Assembly (NCBI RefSeq): GCF_016925495.1
Contig: NZ_CP070491.1
Span: 3,348,001 to 3,412,000, forward strand
DNA length: 64,000 nucleotides
Direction: 5' to 3'
Source of the DNA: Methylococcus sp. EFPC2
GTDB taxonomy: Bacteria; Pseudomonadota; Gammaproteobacteria; Methylococcales; Methylococcaceae
Made by a program: the position numbers and the translations under genes. This document shows positions 41,565-50,638 of this stretch, piece by piece. Under the pieces are notes generated by a model, which saw nothing but the letters and a program-made list of their open reading frames with translations, searched no databases and was not told the origin of the DNA. Positions within the stretch are counted from its first letter, which is position 1, and each line of letters opens with the position of its first letter.

Positions 41565-44546
41565 ATGAAACTTTCGGCATCCAGACGCAAGGCACGGTCC
41601 CGCCGTGACTTGGCGCAGCCTTCGGCCGCATCGGACCGGCAGCGCAATACACTCACGGGCGCGGTGGCGCTCATTACCGGGATGACCCTGCTCGCGCCCG
41701 CGGAAGGCATGGCGGCGCCCAAAACCAAGGCCAGGAAAGCGGCCTTGGAGGCCAGCAGCCAGAGCACGGATCAGCAAGCGGAGATCGATCGCCTGAAGGC
41801 CCAACTGGAACGTCTGGCCAAAGAAAACGAGCAGTTGAGGAAAAATGCCGGGGCGCCCCAGCCCGCGACCGCACAAGCCGAATCGGCGGCTCCTTCGGAA
41901 GAGGCCGCGGTATCCGAGCCGCCTCCCGAACAGACGGCTGACGCATCCGACAGCCCCAAGGCCTTGGGCGAAGTGGTCGCCCGCGCCCGCCCCAAACTGG
42001 CCAAGCTTCACGACGTGAAGCAGTCGGTCTCGGTGGTCTCGGGCCAGGAACTGGCGCGCGAACTGTCCCTGGACCTGGGCTCCATCACCCGCCGCGCATC
42101 CAACGTTTCCTTCAACCAGAACAACACCCGCGGAGCGTCGCTCTCCATACGCGGTCTGGGCAAGCGCAGCTTCACCGAAACCCAGGACCCCTCGGTAGGC
42201 GTCACGGTGGACGGCGTACCCTACGCGCTCACCCAGCTCGCCAACTTCAGCTTCTACGACATCGACAACGTGGAAGTCACCCGCGGCCCGCGCGGCACCG
42301 AGGGCGGTCTGTCAGCGAGCTCGGGCAAGGTCAACGTGACCTCCAAGGCCCCGACCTTCAGCCCCACGGCCGAATTGTCCGCCACTTACGGACAGCGCGA
42401 AGCCCTCATCCTGCAAGGCGCCCTGGGCGGCACCGTCATCAAGGATCTGCTGGCCTGGCGCGGCGCATTCATCGTGGACAAGGGACGCGGTTTCTACGAG
42501 CAGGAATACGACAATAACTTCAGCCTTTACAACCGCGACCGCCTGAGCGGACGCGTGTCCTTGTTGTTCACCCCGACCGCCGACCTGACCGCGAAATTCA
42601 CCGCCGATTTCGAGCCGCGCCAGCCGCAGCTGCAAAACGGCCTGACCTTCTATCACAACCAGCCGCTGCGCTACGCCAACGGCACGGTGACCGACAATGC
42701 AGGCACCGGGGCGCAGGCCAAACTGAACGGTTTCACCACCAATACCGGCGCCAGCTTCGGGCCCCGTGCTTACTTCCAGAACCGCGGATTCACCTATAAC
42801 GACTACATCGGCGGCGAGCGGCGGCAAACCGTATGGTTCAACGAAAACCAGGGCCAGACGGTATCCAATCAGGGCGCGTCCCTCCAGGTGGACTGGGATC
42901 TCGGCGATCACGTCGTCAGCTCCGGCACCGGCGTACGCGAATACACGTTCGACGCGCATAACGACGAAGGCACGCCCTTCGACATCAGCGTGGACGGCGG
43001 CGGCGGCGTGTTCTACCGGCAGTGGACCCAGGAGTTCAAGATCAAGAACAAGCCGGGCGGATTCCTCGACTATAAGGCCGGCATCATAGGCCTGCACACC
43101 AAGGACGACATCATCGGCAAGACCGGCTGGGGTTCCGATGCCGGCGCCTGGTTCGCCAATAACACCCAGTACAACACGCTGTATAACCCGACCCTCCTGA
43201 GCAATCGCCCGTCGGGCCTGGCCATACTCAAAGACGTGCTGCAGGACGCCAGAACCAAGGAAACCACGCGCGTCGAGACCGAATCCGGCGCTGTCTTCGG
43301 CGAATCCGACTTCCATTTCACCGATCAGTTCACAGTCACGGCCGGCCTGCGCGCCACCCTGGAAGACCGCACCACCTACAACACGCGATTCCTCGCCGAA
43401 AATGGCGTGGGGGGCGCATTCAATCCGGTGTCGGTGAGAGGAATCGGGCTCGGCGGGTTCAACACGGATACCAATGCCGCGGCGAGCAACAGGAATTACG
43501 GCAAATTGACGGGTAGCAACTCCGTCGCTCAGTTGAACCTAGCCGACCAGTTGGCCAACCGGTATTTTGGGAAAGCCATCACCGGAACTCCCGGCCAGGC
43601 CTACGGCCAACTGACTGACGCGCAGGCGCGCATGGTGGGCACGGCCAAGACGCTGCGCGCCAGCCAGATCGGCCGCCTGAACGACAAGGTCAAGGGCGAT
43701 TACAGCGACCTGCTGTTCACCGCGCAACTGACACCCAGTTACAAGATCAACGAAGATCTGACCAGCTATCTGTCCTGGCAATACGGCGAAAAATCCGGTT
43801 CGGTGATCCAAACCAACGGCATCAACCAACGGGTCGAGCCGGAGAACACCCATGCCCTGGAACTGGGCCTGAAGTCGTTCTGGCTGGACAAGACGGTGAT
43901 CCTCAACGTCGACGCTTTCGTCATGGACATCCACAACTACCAGCAGGCCGTGCAGGTGGTCGACGAATTCCAGACCGCGGTCAACCTGGCTCCGGGCGGC
44001 TCGGGCGAAACCGCCTACGTGGCCGCCCAGGGTAACGTGAAAAAGGTGCGCGCCCACGGCATCGAGTTCGACGGCGTGATCAACACCATCCCCAATCTGT
44101 CGGTACGCCTGAACGGCGCCTACAACGTCGCCAAGTACATCGACTACAAGAACGCGCCCAAGCCGGAAGAACTGGGCTATCTGCCCACCAGCATCCCCTT
44201 CATCGACCAGAGCGGCAAGCTTCTGCCCGGTGCGTCGAAATGGCAGTTCGTAGTCGGGGCGGAATACACCAAGCCGGTGTTCGACAACCTCCTGGCGCAT
44301 ACCAGCTTCAACACCACCTTCCAGAGCAAGTTCAACAACGCCGACAACCTGTCGTATTACGGCTATATCCAGGACCGCGCGCGCACCGACGTTTCACTGG
44401 GCATAGGCAGCAAGGACAAGGTTTGGGATTTGAGCCTGATCGGCAAAAACGTGTTCAACGACAGCCGGCACGAAATCGGCTGGAACTCCTACGGACCGGA
44501 TCCCTACCCGCGCTGGTTCGGCATACAGGTCAGCGGCAAGCTTTAA
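41565..44546 (+). CDS. TonB-dependent outer-membrane receptor with N-terminal coiled coil, copy 2
   Basis: 993 residues, a tandem paralogue of the preceding receptor. It has the same plan: basic head (MKLSASRRKARSRRDLAQ), signal core (GAVALITGMTLLAPAEG), coiled coil (about 70-95: AEIDRLKAQLERLAKENEQL), linker, plug (SVSVVSGQELAREL, GVTVDGVPYA, NVEVTRGPRGTEGG) and barrel ending PRWFGIQVSGKL. The plug and first strands are nearly the same as in copy 1, while middle barrel and loop segments differ, as expected if the ligands differ. The ATG at 41565 is preceded by GAGGA with five bases between, exactly as in copy 1. Confidence 0.9.
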   Translation: MKLSASRRKARSRRDLAQPSAASDRQRNTLTGAVALITGMTLLAPAEGMAAPKTKARKAALEASSQSTDQQAEIDRLKAQLERLAKENEQLRKNAGAPQPATAQAESAAPSEEAAVSEPPPEQTADASDSPKALGEVVARARPKLAKLHDVKQSVSVVSGQELARELSLDLGSITRRASNVSFNQNNTRGASLSIRGLGKRSFTETQDPSVGVTVDGVPYALTQLANFSFYDIDNVEVTRGPRGTEGGLSASSGKVNVTSKAPTFSPTAELSATYGQREALILQGALGGTVIKDLLAWRGAFIVDKGRGFYEQEYDNNFSLYNRDRLSGRVSLLFTPTADLTAKFTADFEPRQPQLQNGLTFYHNQPLRYANGTVTDNAGTGAQAKLNGFTTNTGASFGPRAYFQNRGFTYNDYIGGERRQTVWFNENQGQTVSNQGASLQVDWDLGDHVVSSGTGVREYTFDAHNDEGTPFDISVDGGGGVFYRQWTQEFKIKNKPGGFLDYKAGIIGLHTKDDIIGKTGWGSDAGAWFANNTQYNTLYNPTLLSNRPSGLAILKDVLQDARTKETTRVETESGAVFGESDFHFTDQFTVTAGLRATLEDRTTYNTRFLAENGVGGAFNPVSVRGIGLGGFNTDTNAAASNRNYGKLTGSNSVAQLNLADQLANRYFGKAITGTPGQAYGQLTDAQARMVGTAKTLRASQIGRLNDKVKGDYSDLLFTAQLTPSYKINEDLTSYLSWQYGEKSGSVIQTNGINQRVEPENTHALELGLKSFWLDKTVILNVDAFVMDIHNYQQAVQVVDEFQTAVNLAPGGSGETAYVAAQGNVKKVRAHGIEFDGVINTIPNLSVRLNGAYNVAKYIDYKNAPKPEELGYLPTSIPFIDQSGKLLPGASKWQFVVGAEYTKPVFDNLLAHTSFNTTFQSKFNNADNLSYYGYIQDRARTDVSLGIGSKDKVWDLSLIGKNVFNDSRHEIGWNSYGPDPYPRWFGIQVSGKL

Positions 44547-44594
44547 AAGGAAGCTCCCTACTCGCAAGGACGCGACATTTTCCCTCGGTCGATC

Positions 44595-44616
44595 GTGCCG
44601 CCCTTCAGGGCGGCAC
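44595..44616 (+). terminator. Terminator of TonB receptor 2
   Basis: A 9-bp stem (44595-44603 with 44608-44616), TTCA loop, followed by ACGACTTTCTC. It lies about 50 bases past the receptor stop. The T run is weak. Confidence 0.5.
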
Positions 44617-44747
44617 ACGACTTTCTCACCGGCGGTCAGCCCGCCAGCGTCTCAATCCACTCGCGGGAAGCACGCGCGCATTGCTTGCGAAGGCATTGCG
44701 GCAGCGGGCGTCCTGCCCTTGACCGTCATCCTTGAATAGGCATAAGC

Positions 44748-45518
44748 CTAGGCGCTTTTACCGGCGTCCGCGGACCACTGTGCGTGCGCCCGGCGGGCTC
44801 TTTCCAGGCGTTCCGAGGCCACTTCCCAATTGATGTTGCGGAAATAGGCGTCGATGTAGGACGCCGTCGCGGCCGCGTAGTCGATCTGGTAGGCGTGCTC
44901 GTAAACATCCAGCACCAGGATGGGCAGGGTGGCGCTGGGGGCGTGCTGGTGGTCCCATTGCCAGTAATTTTCCAGCAAGCCGGTGTGCAGGTTGAGGCCC
45001 AGCACCACCCAACCGGACCCCCCGCCCAGCCCGGCACCGATGCGGCGGAACTCCTTCTCCCAGGCTTCGACGGAACCGAAGGCCTCGGTCAAGGCCTTGC
45101 TGATATGGGCATCGGGCTTGTCGTGCCCGCCCAGGTTGCCGAAATAGAGGTCGTGCAGCACGATGGAGCCGGTGCGCAGCAATTGCTCGCGCTTGAGGTC
45201 GTTGTAGATATAGGCCGGCAAATTGGGATCCTGCTGGAATTCCGCCAGCTTCTGCTTCACCACGTTGAGCGCCTTCACCGCCCCGCCGTAGTTGTTCTCC
45301 CAGTGCGACTTGATCAGCTTCTCGGAGATGCCGTCCAGCTTGGCCGGATCGAAAGGCAAGGGCTTGGGCTGGTGGAGGGTCGCGAAAGCCGATTGCAGGG
45401 CCGGCGCGGCCTCGACCTCTTTCTTGCCCGCGGCCAGGGACTGCGGCGACACGACGGCCAAGGTGGCCCCCACGGAAGCGGCATAGATGAATTCGCGGCG
45501 GTTGTAGTCGTTACTCAT
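44748..45518 (-). CDS. Tat-exported Fe/Mn superoxide dismutase
   Basis: 256 residues. The head MSNDYNRREFIYAASVGATL is a twin-arginine signal, so the enzyme is exported with its metal in place. The dismutase body has SHWENNYGGAV (metal His), SIVLHDLYFGNLGG (second His), GGGSGWVVLGL and DVYEHAYQIDY (metal Asp and His). It removes superoxide in the periplasm. The segment LHDLYF differs from the common NHxFFW, so metal preference cannot be called. The start has GGAG seven bases upstream (CTGGAGTTCACC). It stands alone, convergent with the TonB receptors. Confidence 0.9.
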   Translation of the reverse strand: MSNDYNRREFIYAASVGATLAVVSPQSLAAGKKEVEAAPALQSAFATLHQPKPLPFDPAKLDGISEKLIKSHWENNYGGAVKALNVVKQKLAEFQQDPNLPAYIYNDLKREQLLRTGSIVLHDLYFGNLGGHDKPDAHISKALTEAFGSVEAWEKEFRRIGAGLGGGSGWVVLGLNLHTGLLENYWQWDHQHAPSATLPILVLDVYEHAYQIDYAAATASYIDAYFRNINWEVASERLERARRAHAQWSADAGKSA

Positions 45519-45673
45519 GGTGAACTCCAGTTTGCGACAGCGGTTTAAGGGCTGAGTAAAAGCCGGTCCTACCGGCCTTGTTGGGTGAGGCCTGCGACCG
45601 CAGGCTCCACCGAACGCAGTGGCATTGCGCACCCCAGGGGACGCGCAGGATGCATCGTGTTCCTCGCGCGGCT

Positions 45674-47017
45674 CTAGCCGGCCTTGGGCTTGCCCGGCGC
45701 ACTCGCCGCGATGCGCACCTCGTCGCCATTGGCGATGCCGTCGGGCGGATTGTCGATGAGCCGGTCTTCGGCAGCCAGACCTGCACCGATCTCGATCACC
45801 TTGCCGAGATCGCGGGCGATGCTGACCGGCTTGAGCACCACGCGATTGCCGGCATCGAGCACCGCGACCTGGGCCCCCTTGGCGTCGAAGATCAGGGCGC
45901 TGGCCGGTATGGTCAGAGACGCCGCGTTGCGGGGCAGGTCCAGCTTAACGCCGGCATAGGCGCCCGGCATCAGTTGCCCGGCGGCGTTGTCCACGATCAA
46001 TTGCATCAGGCTGGTACCGCTGGCCGCATCCACGGCTCCGGCGGCGGCGCTCACGGTCGCCGTATAGCTGCGGTCCGGATGTTCCGGCACCTTGAGGCTG
46101 GCCTGGGTGCCGGGCGGTACCCGGGGCACATAGCTTTGCGGCACGCTGACGTAGACCCGCAAACGCTTCACGTCGGACACCACGAACAATTCCTGGCCTG
46201 CGCCGGTTCCGGCGTTGATCAGCGCGCCCACATCGGTGTTGCGGGTCGTGACCACGCCGTCGAAGGGGGCCACCAGGCGGGCAAAATTCTTCAGGGCCGC
46301 ATAACGTTCCACATTGGCGCGCGCCGATTGCAAGGCCGCCTGTTTGGCGCTGGCGAAGCCGGTCTTCTCGTCCACATCCTGTCGCGACACGGTGTTGCTC
46401 GCCAGCAGAGCCTGCCAGCGCTTGGCGGTGGTCACGGCCAGCGCCGCGTCGGCTTCCGCCGTGGCGAGATCCGCCCTGGCCTGGGCCAATTGCTGGTCGA
46501 GGTCGGGCGTCTCGATTTCCGCCAGCAACTGCCCCGCCTTGACCGGCGTACCGATATCGGAGGTCCAGCGTTTCAAATAACCGTTCACGCGGGCGAAGAT
46601 GGGCGCCTGGGCATGAGCCTCCAGCCGGCCCGGCAGCTCCAGCCCGGAGACATTCCCGCCGGCGGCCGGACTCACCACCGCCACCGTGGGTATGGCCTGA
46701 GCCTCGGTCCACGCCTTCAACCGCTCGTTCTCGGCATTGCGGCTGGTCAAACCGTGGGCGACGGTCAGGACGGCGGTGGCGGTCAGGGCCAAAACGCTCA
46801 ACACCAATGCGACCGAAACCTGCGCCCTTCCGTCTTGATATTTGAACCCTCTCCCTCTGGGAGAGGGCAGGGTGAGGGAAAATGCGTTGATCATCCCAGC
46901 GCGGCAATCGCGAGCAGTTAACGTTTCTCCCCTCACCCCAACCCCTCTCCCATAAGGAGAGGGGCTCAATTCGTTCGAGGGCTGCGCGGATCGCGATGTA
47001 TCAGGAATTTGCGGCAT
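45674..47017 (-). CDS. RND efflux periplasmic adaptor (membrane-fusion protein)
   Basis: 447 residues from MPQIPDTSRSAQPSNE. An N-terminal membrane segment (VALVLSVLALTATAVLTVAH) precedes a lipoyl/barrel-sandwich region (ARVNGYLKRWTSDIGTPVKAG), a helical hairpin (about 160-225) and beta-barrel domains. It links an RND pump to an outer-membrane channel; no channel gene is in the window. The start is preceded by GGAGAGCTCC and overlaps the RND stop by 17 bases. Oddly, residues 16-58 are encoded by an inverted pair of dispersed repeats (LSPSPYGRGVGVRGE and LTLPSPRGRG), so this cytoplasmic head is repeat-derived. An alternative start after part of the repeat is at 46894. Confidence 0.85.
   Translation of the reverse strand: MPQIPDTSRSAQPSNELSPSPYGRGVGVRGETLTARDCRAGMINAFSLTLPSPRGRGFKYQDGRAQVSVALVLSVLALTATAVLTVAHGLTSRNAENERLKAWTEAQAIPTVAVVSPAAGGNVSGLELPGRLEAHAQAPIFARVNGYLKRWTSDIGTPVKAGQLLAEIETPDLDQQLAQARADLATAEADAALAVTTAKRWQALLASNTVSRQDVDEKTGFASAKQAALQSARANVERYAALKNFARLVAPFDGVVTTRNTDVGALINAGTGAGQELFVVSDVKRLRVYVSVPQSYVPRVPPGTQASLKVPEHPDRSYTATVSAAAGAVDAASGTSLMQLIVDNAAGQLMPGAYAGVKLDLPRNAASLTIPASALIFDAKGAQVAVLDAGNRVVLKPVSIARDLGKVIEIGAGLAAEDRLIDNPPDGIANGDEVRIAASAPGKPKAG
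46847..46969. repeat. Inverted pair of palindromic repeats inside the RND adaptor gene
   Basis: Left unit: stem CCCTCTCCC (46847-46855) and GGGAGAGGG (46859-46867), then GCAGGGTGAGGG to about 46878. Right unit, inverted: CCTCACCCCAACC from 46931, then stem CCCCTCTCC (46942-46950) and GGAGAGGGG (46956-46964). About 50 bases lie between them. The whole pair stays in frame within the adaptor gene. Confidence 0.85.
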
Positions 47018-50000
47018 GGAGCTCTCCGGTAAGGGGGCGCGTGCCGGCGATGCGGCCGCGGCGGGCATGAACGAGGCTGAAGATGACCGGCACGAACAGC
47101 AGGGTGCTGACGGTGGCGAAGACCAGGCCACCGATCACCGCCCTGCCCAGCGGCGCGTTCTGCTCGCCGCCCTCGCCCCAGCCCAAGGCCACCGGCACCA
47201 TGCCGATGATCATGGCCAGCGCCGTCATCAGTACCGGCCGGCAGCGCACGAAACCGGCCTCCAGCGCGGCGGCCGTGGCATCGCCGAGCTGGTCCAGGCG
47301 TTCGCGGGCGAAGCTGATGACCAGCACGCTGTTGGCGGTGGCCACGCCCATGCACATGATGGCGCCGATCAGGGCGGGCACCGAGAGCGTGGTGCCGGTG
47401 GCAAACAGCATCCAGACGATGCCGGCCAGGGCCGCCGGCAGGGCGGTGATGATCACGAAGGGATCGCTCCAGGACTGGAAGTTCACCACGATCAGCAGAT
47501 AGATCAGCACGATGGCGCCCAGCAGACCGAACGCCAGGCCGGTGTAGGCGCCGTTCATGGTCTTGAACTGGCCCAACAAGGCCACGGAACTGCCCTTGGG
47601 CAGCTCGCCCGCGCTCTCGTCCACGGCCTTCTGTATGTCTTGCGCCACGCCGCCGAGGTCGCGGTCCTGCACGTTGGCGTAGATCTGCGCCAGGGACTGG
47701 ATGTCGTATTGCGAGACCACCGACTGGGTCATGCCGCGCCTGATGTCGGCGATGCCGCCCAACAACTGGGGCAGGGTGCTGTCGTCCGAGGTGACGGGCA
47801 GGCTTTGCAGCCCTTCCAGCGTGTCCAACTCGTATTGCGGCGTCTGCATCACGATGGGATAGGTCACGCCGTTCTGCGGATTGAGCCAATAGGTCGGAGC
47901 GACCTGGCCGGAACCGGCGAGCTGCACCACCAGGCTGTTGGCGACGTCGCGCTCGGTCACGCCGGCATAGCGGGCGCGCGAGCGGTCCACGTCGACATTG
48001 AATACCGGGCTGTTGCGCGCCTGTTGGATGCGCGCGTCCGCCACGCCGGGGATGTGTTTGATGCGGTTCAGCAGCTTGTGCGCATAGGCGAAATTGCCGG
48101 CCGCATCGTTGCCGCGCACCTGCAGGTCTATGGGCGCGGGCGCGCCGAAGTTGAGGATCTGGCTGACCATATCGGCGGGCAGGAAAGAGAACGCGATACC
48201 CGGAAAACGCCGCGGCAATTCTTCGCGCATGGCCCGCACGTAATCCTCGGTCGGCTTGTGCCCAGGTTGCAGGGATATCTGCAGGATGCCGTCGTGCGTG
48301 CCGGTCAGGCCGTTGTTGCTGTAGGACATGCTGATGGACGAGAAGGGCAGGCCGATGTTGTCGACCATCACGCCCAGTTCGTTCGGCGGGATCAAACCGC
48401 GGATGGCCTGCTGGATCTCGCCGAAGCGGGCGGCCGTCTCTTCCAGCCGCGTGCCCACCGGAACGCGTATGTGCATCTGGATCTGCCCGGCATCGACCGA
48501 GGGGAAGAAGTTTTGACCGAGAAACGGCAGCAGGCCGAAAGACGCCAGAACCAGGCCCAGGTAGCCTGCAACGAAGACGCGGCGATGCCCCAGCGCGGTG
48601 GCCAACAGCCCGCGGTAGCCTTCGCGGAAACCCTCGAAACCGGCCTCGAAGCGGCGCTGCAAGCGCACCCAGGGATAGCGGCCGGGCGGCAGGGCCCGGT
48701 CGTTGCCGTGGATGTCGGTATGCGGCGTATGGGGCTTCAGCAGGTATTTCGCCAGCGTCGGCACCAGGGTGCGCGAGAGGACGAACGAACAGGCCATGGC
48801 CAGCATCACCGCCTCGGCCATGGGCACGAACAAAAACTTGGCCACGCCCTGCAGGAAGAACATCGGCACGAACACGATGCAGATGCACAGCAAGGACACG
48901 AAGGCCGGCACGACGATCTGCTGCGCGCCGTCCAGGATGGCCTGTTCCACCGGCTTGCCCTGCTCCAGATGCCAGTTGATGTTCTCGATGGTGACCGTGG
49001 CCTCGTCCACCAGGATGCCCACGGCCAGCGCCAGCCCGCCCAGGGTCATCAGATTCAGCGTCTCCCCCAGTGCCGACAGGGCGGCGATCGCGCCCAGCAC
49101 CGACAGCGGGATGGAGGTCGCAATGATGAAGGTCGCGCGCAGATTGCCCAGAAACAGCAAGACCATCAGGCTGGTCAACGCGGCCGCGACCACGCCCTCC
49201 TTCACCACGCCGTCGACCGCCGCCCGCACGAACAGCGACTGGTCGCCCAGCGGCTTGACCTCCAGGCCTTCCGGCAGCGACGGCTTCATGGCCTGTACCG
49301 CGGAACGGACGCCGCCGATGATGTCCAGCGTCGAGGTGGCGCCGGCCTTGAGCACATTCAGCAAGGCCGAGCGCGCGCCGTCCACGTGCACGACATTGGT
49401 CTGCACCGCGCCGCCGTCGCGCACGTTGGCGACATCGCGCACGGTGACCATGGCCCCCTTGACCGTCTTGATCGGCAAGGCGGCGATGGCGTTAAGGTCG
49501 GACGGTGCATTGTTGAGCTGAATGAAATATTCGAACTGGCCGATCTTCTGCGTGCCGGCCGGCGTCAGCAGGTTTTGCGCGGCCAGCGCGTTGGCCACGT
49601 CCTGGCCGGACAGGCCGCGCGCCTGCAACTCCGCCGGCTTCAAGTCGATCTGCACCTGGCGCGAACGTCCGCCGAAGGGCCAGGGGATGGCCGCTCCGGC
49701 CACCGAGGTCAGCCGCGCCCGCACGCCGAACATGCCCAGGTCGGCCAGCATCTGCTCGGTCATGCCCTTGCCGGACAAGGCCAGTTGCAGGATGGGCACG
49801 GTCGCCGCGCTGTAATTGAGGATGAAGGGCGGCTGGGCGCCCTGCGGGAAGGCGCGCAGCATGGTCTGCGAAACCGCCGTCACCTGCGCGTTGGCGACGC
49901 TGATGTCGACGTTGGGATGGAAAAAAATCTTGACGATGCCGAGCCCGTTGTAGGAATTCGCCTCGATGTGCTCGATATCGTTGACCACGGTCGTCAACAC

Positions 50001-50210
50001 GCGCTCGTAAGGCGTGGTGATGCGCCCGGCCATCTGCTCCGGCGACAGGCCCGTATACTGCCAGGCCACCACGATCACCGGCACGTTGATGTTGGGGAAG
50101 ATGTCCGTCGGCATCCGCCAGGCCGCCAGCGGCCCGACGATGAGGATGGCGATGGCCAGGACGATGAAAGTATAAGGTCGCGCAAGCGCGACGCGGACGA
50201 TGCCTATCAT
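47001..50210 (-). CDS. RND-family efflux transporter
   Basis: 1069 residues, full length for an RND pump. The start MIGIVRVALARPYTFIVLAI is the first membrane helix; PTDIFPNINVPVIVVAWQY and the porter domains follow, with a central helix block (LMVLLFLGNLRATFIIATSI, ALAVGILVDEATVTIENINW) that includes the acidic residue of the proton relay, and a second repeat ending in the C-terminal helices. It exports small molecules with proton-motive force. Substrate unknown. The adaptor gene follows downstream with overlap, reversed from the usual adaptor-first order. The longer frame upstream is repeat sequence and was not used. Confidence 0.9.
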   Translation of the reverse strand: MIGIVRVALARPYTFIVLAIAILIVGPLAAWRMPTDIFPNINVPVIVVAWQYTGLSPEQMAGRITTPYERVLTTVVNDIEHIEANSYNGLGIVKIFFHPNVDISVANAQVTAVSQTMLRAFPQGAQPPFILNYSAATVPILQLALSGKGMTEQMLADLGMFGVRARLTSVAGAAIPWPFGGRSRQVQIDLKPAELQARGLSGQDVANALAAQNLLTPAGTQKIGQFEYFIQLNNAPSDLNAIAALPIKTVKGAMVTVRDVANVRDGGAVQTNVVHVDGARSALLNVLKAGATSTLDIIGGVRSAVQAMKPSLPEGLEVKPLGDQSLFVRAAVDGVVKEGVVAAALTSLMVLLFLGNLRATFIIATSIPLSVLGAIAALSALGETLNLMTLGGLALAVGILVDEATVTIENINWHLEQGKPVEQAILDGAQQIVVPAFVSLLCICIVFVPMFFLQGVAKFLFVPMAEAVMLAMACSFVLSRTLVPTLAKYLLKPHTPHTDIHGNDRALPPGRYPWVRLQRRFEAGFEGFREGYRGLLATALGHRRVFVAGYLGLVLASFGLLPFLGQNFFPSVDAGQIQMHIRVPVGTRLEETAARFGEIQQAIRGLIPPNELGVMVDNIGLPFSSISMSYSNNGLTGTHDGILQISLQPGHKPTEDYVRAMREELPRRFPGIAFSFLPADMVSQILNFGAPAPIDLQVRGNDAAGNFAYAHKLLNRIKHIPGVADARIQQARNSPVFNVDVDRSRARYAGVTERDVANSLVVQLAGSGQVAPTYWLNPQNGVTYPIVMQTPQYELDTLEGLQSLPVTSDDSTLPQLLGGIADIRRGMTQSVVSQYDIQSLAQIYANVQDRDLGGVAQDIQKAVDESAGELPKGSSVALLGQFKTMNGAYTGLAFGLLGAIVLIYLLIVVNFQSWSDPFVIITALPAALAGIVWMLFATGTTLSVPALIGAIMCMGVATANSVLVISFARERLDQLGDATAAALEAGFVRCRPVLMTALAMIIGMVPVALGWGEGGEQNAPLGRAVIGGLVFATVSTLLFVPVIFSLVHARRGRIAGTRPLTGELHAANS

Positions 50211-50264
50211 TGAGTTTGATCGAAGAACAAATAGCCCCGACGAGACGGGGAAAGCAACTACAAA

Positions 50265-50300
50265 CCCTCCCCCTGTCAGGGGGAGGGCAGGGTGGGGGTG
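50265..50300. repeat. Dispersed palindromic repeat unit, copy 3
   Basis: Stem CCCTCCCCCTG / CAGGGGGAGGG (50265-50287), then CAGGGTGGGGGTG. Same family as the units in the RND adaptor gene. Confidence 0.8.
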
Positions 50301-50550
50301 GTACTTGGGGACGTCATCTCGTGTAATGTCCCACCGCGGCACTCTTCTCTGCGGTCATCCCCGGCAATGTTAGGGGAGAGCGAGCCCAAACAACCGAAGG
50401 TCGTGGTACCGCCGGGACTTGGCAAACTGACGCAAGGACCGCGTCCAGTTCCAGCAAGTTCCTGGTTCCAAAAACATTGCCCAAGCATGCGTGCGGCATC
50501 GGTTATATCCCAACGAATTTGCCTCACCCGCCATAGGGCAAACGGCTCAA

Positions 50551-50584
50551 CCCCCACCCTGCCCTCCCCCTGCAAGGGGGAGGG
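50551..50584. repeat. Dispersed palindromic repeat unit, copy 4 (inverted)
   Basis: CCCCCACCCTG followed by the stem CCCTCCCCCTG / AAGGGGGAGGG. Inverted relative to copy 3, forming a second inverted pair. Confidence 0.8.
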
Positions 50585-50638
50585 TTCCGGTAATGTCCCG
50601 CTTCTTCCCGGTGCGGATAACCGATCGCCTACTCTGGC

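Larger units (their letters stand above)
50211..50638. other. Repeat-bearing region upstream of the RND operon
   Basis: 428 bases with no supported gene. It contains two further units of the GGGAGGGCAGGGTG-type repeat in opposite orientation (50265-50300 and 50551-50584) bracketing about 250 bases of unique sequence. Confidence 0.6.

Noticed and set aside
47016-50213. 1065-codon open frame on the plus strand opposite the RND gene
   Set aside because: Mirror frame of a clear RND pump, with no signal, domain or ribosome site.
50261-50276. Sigma-54-like site upstream of the RND gene
   Set aside because: Only GG and the -12 part match; it is largely repeat sequence and the -24 element is poor.
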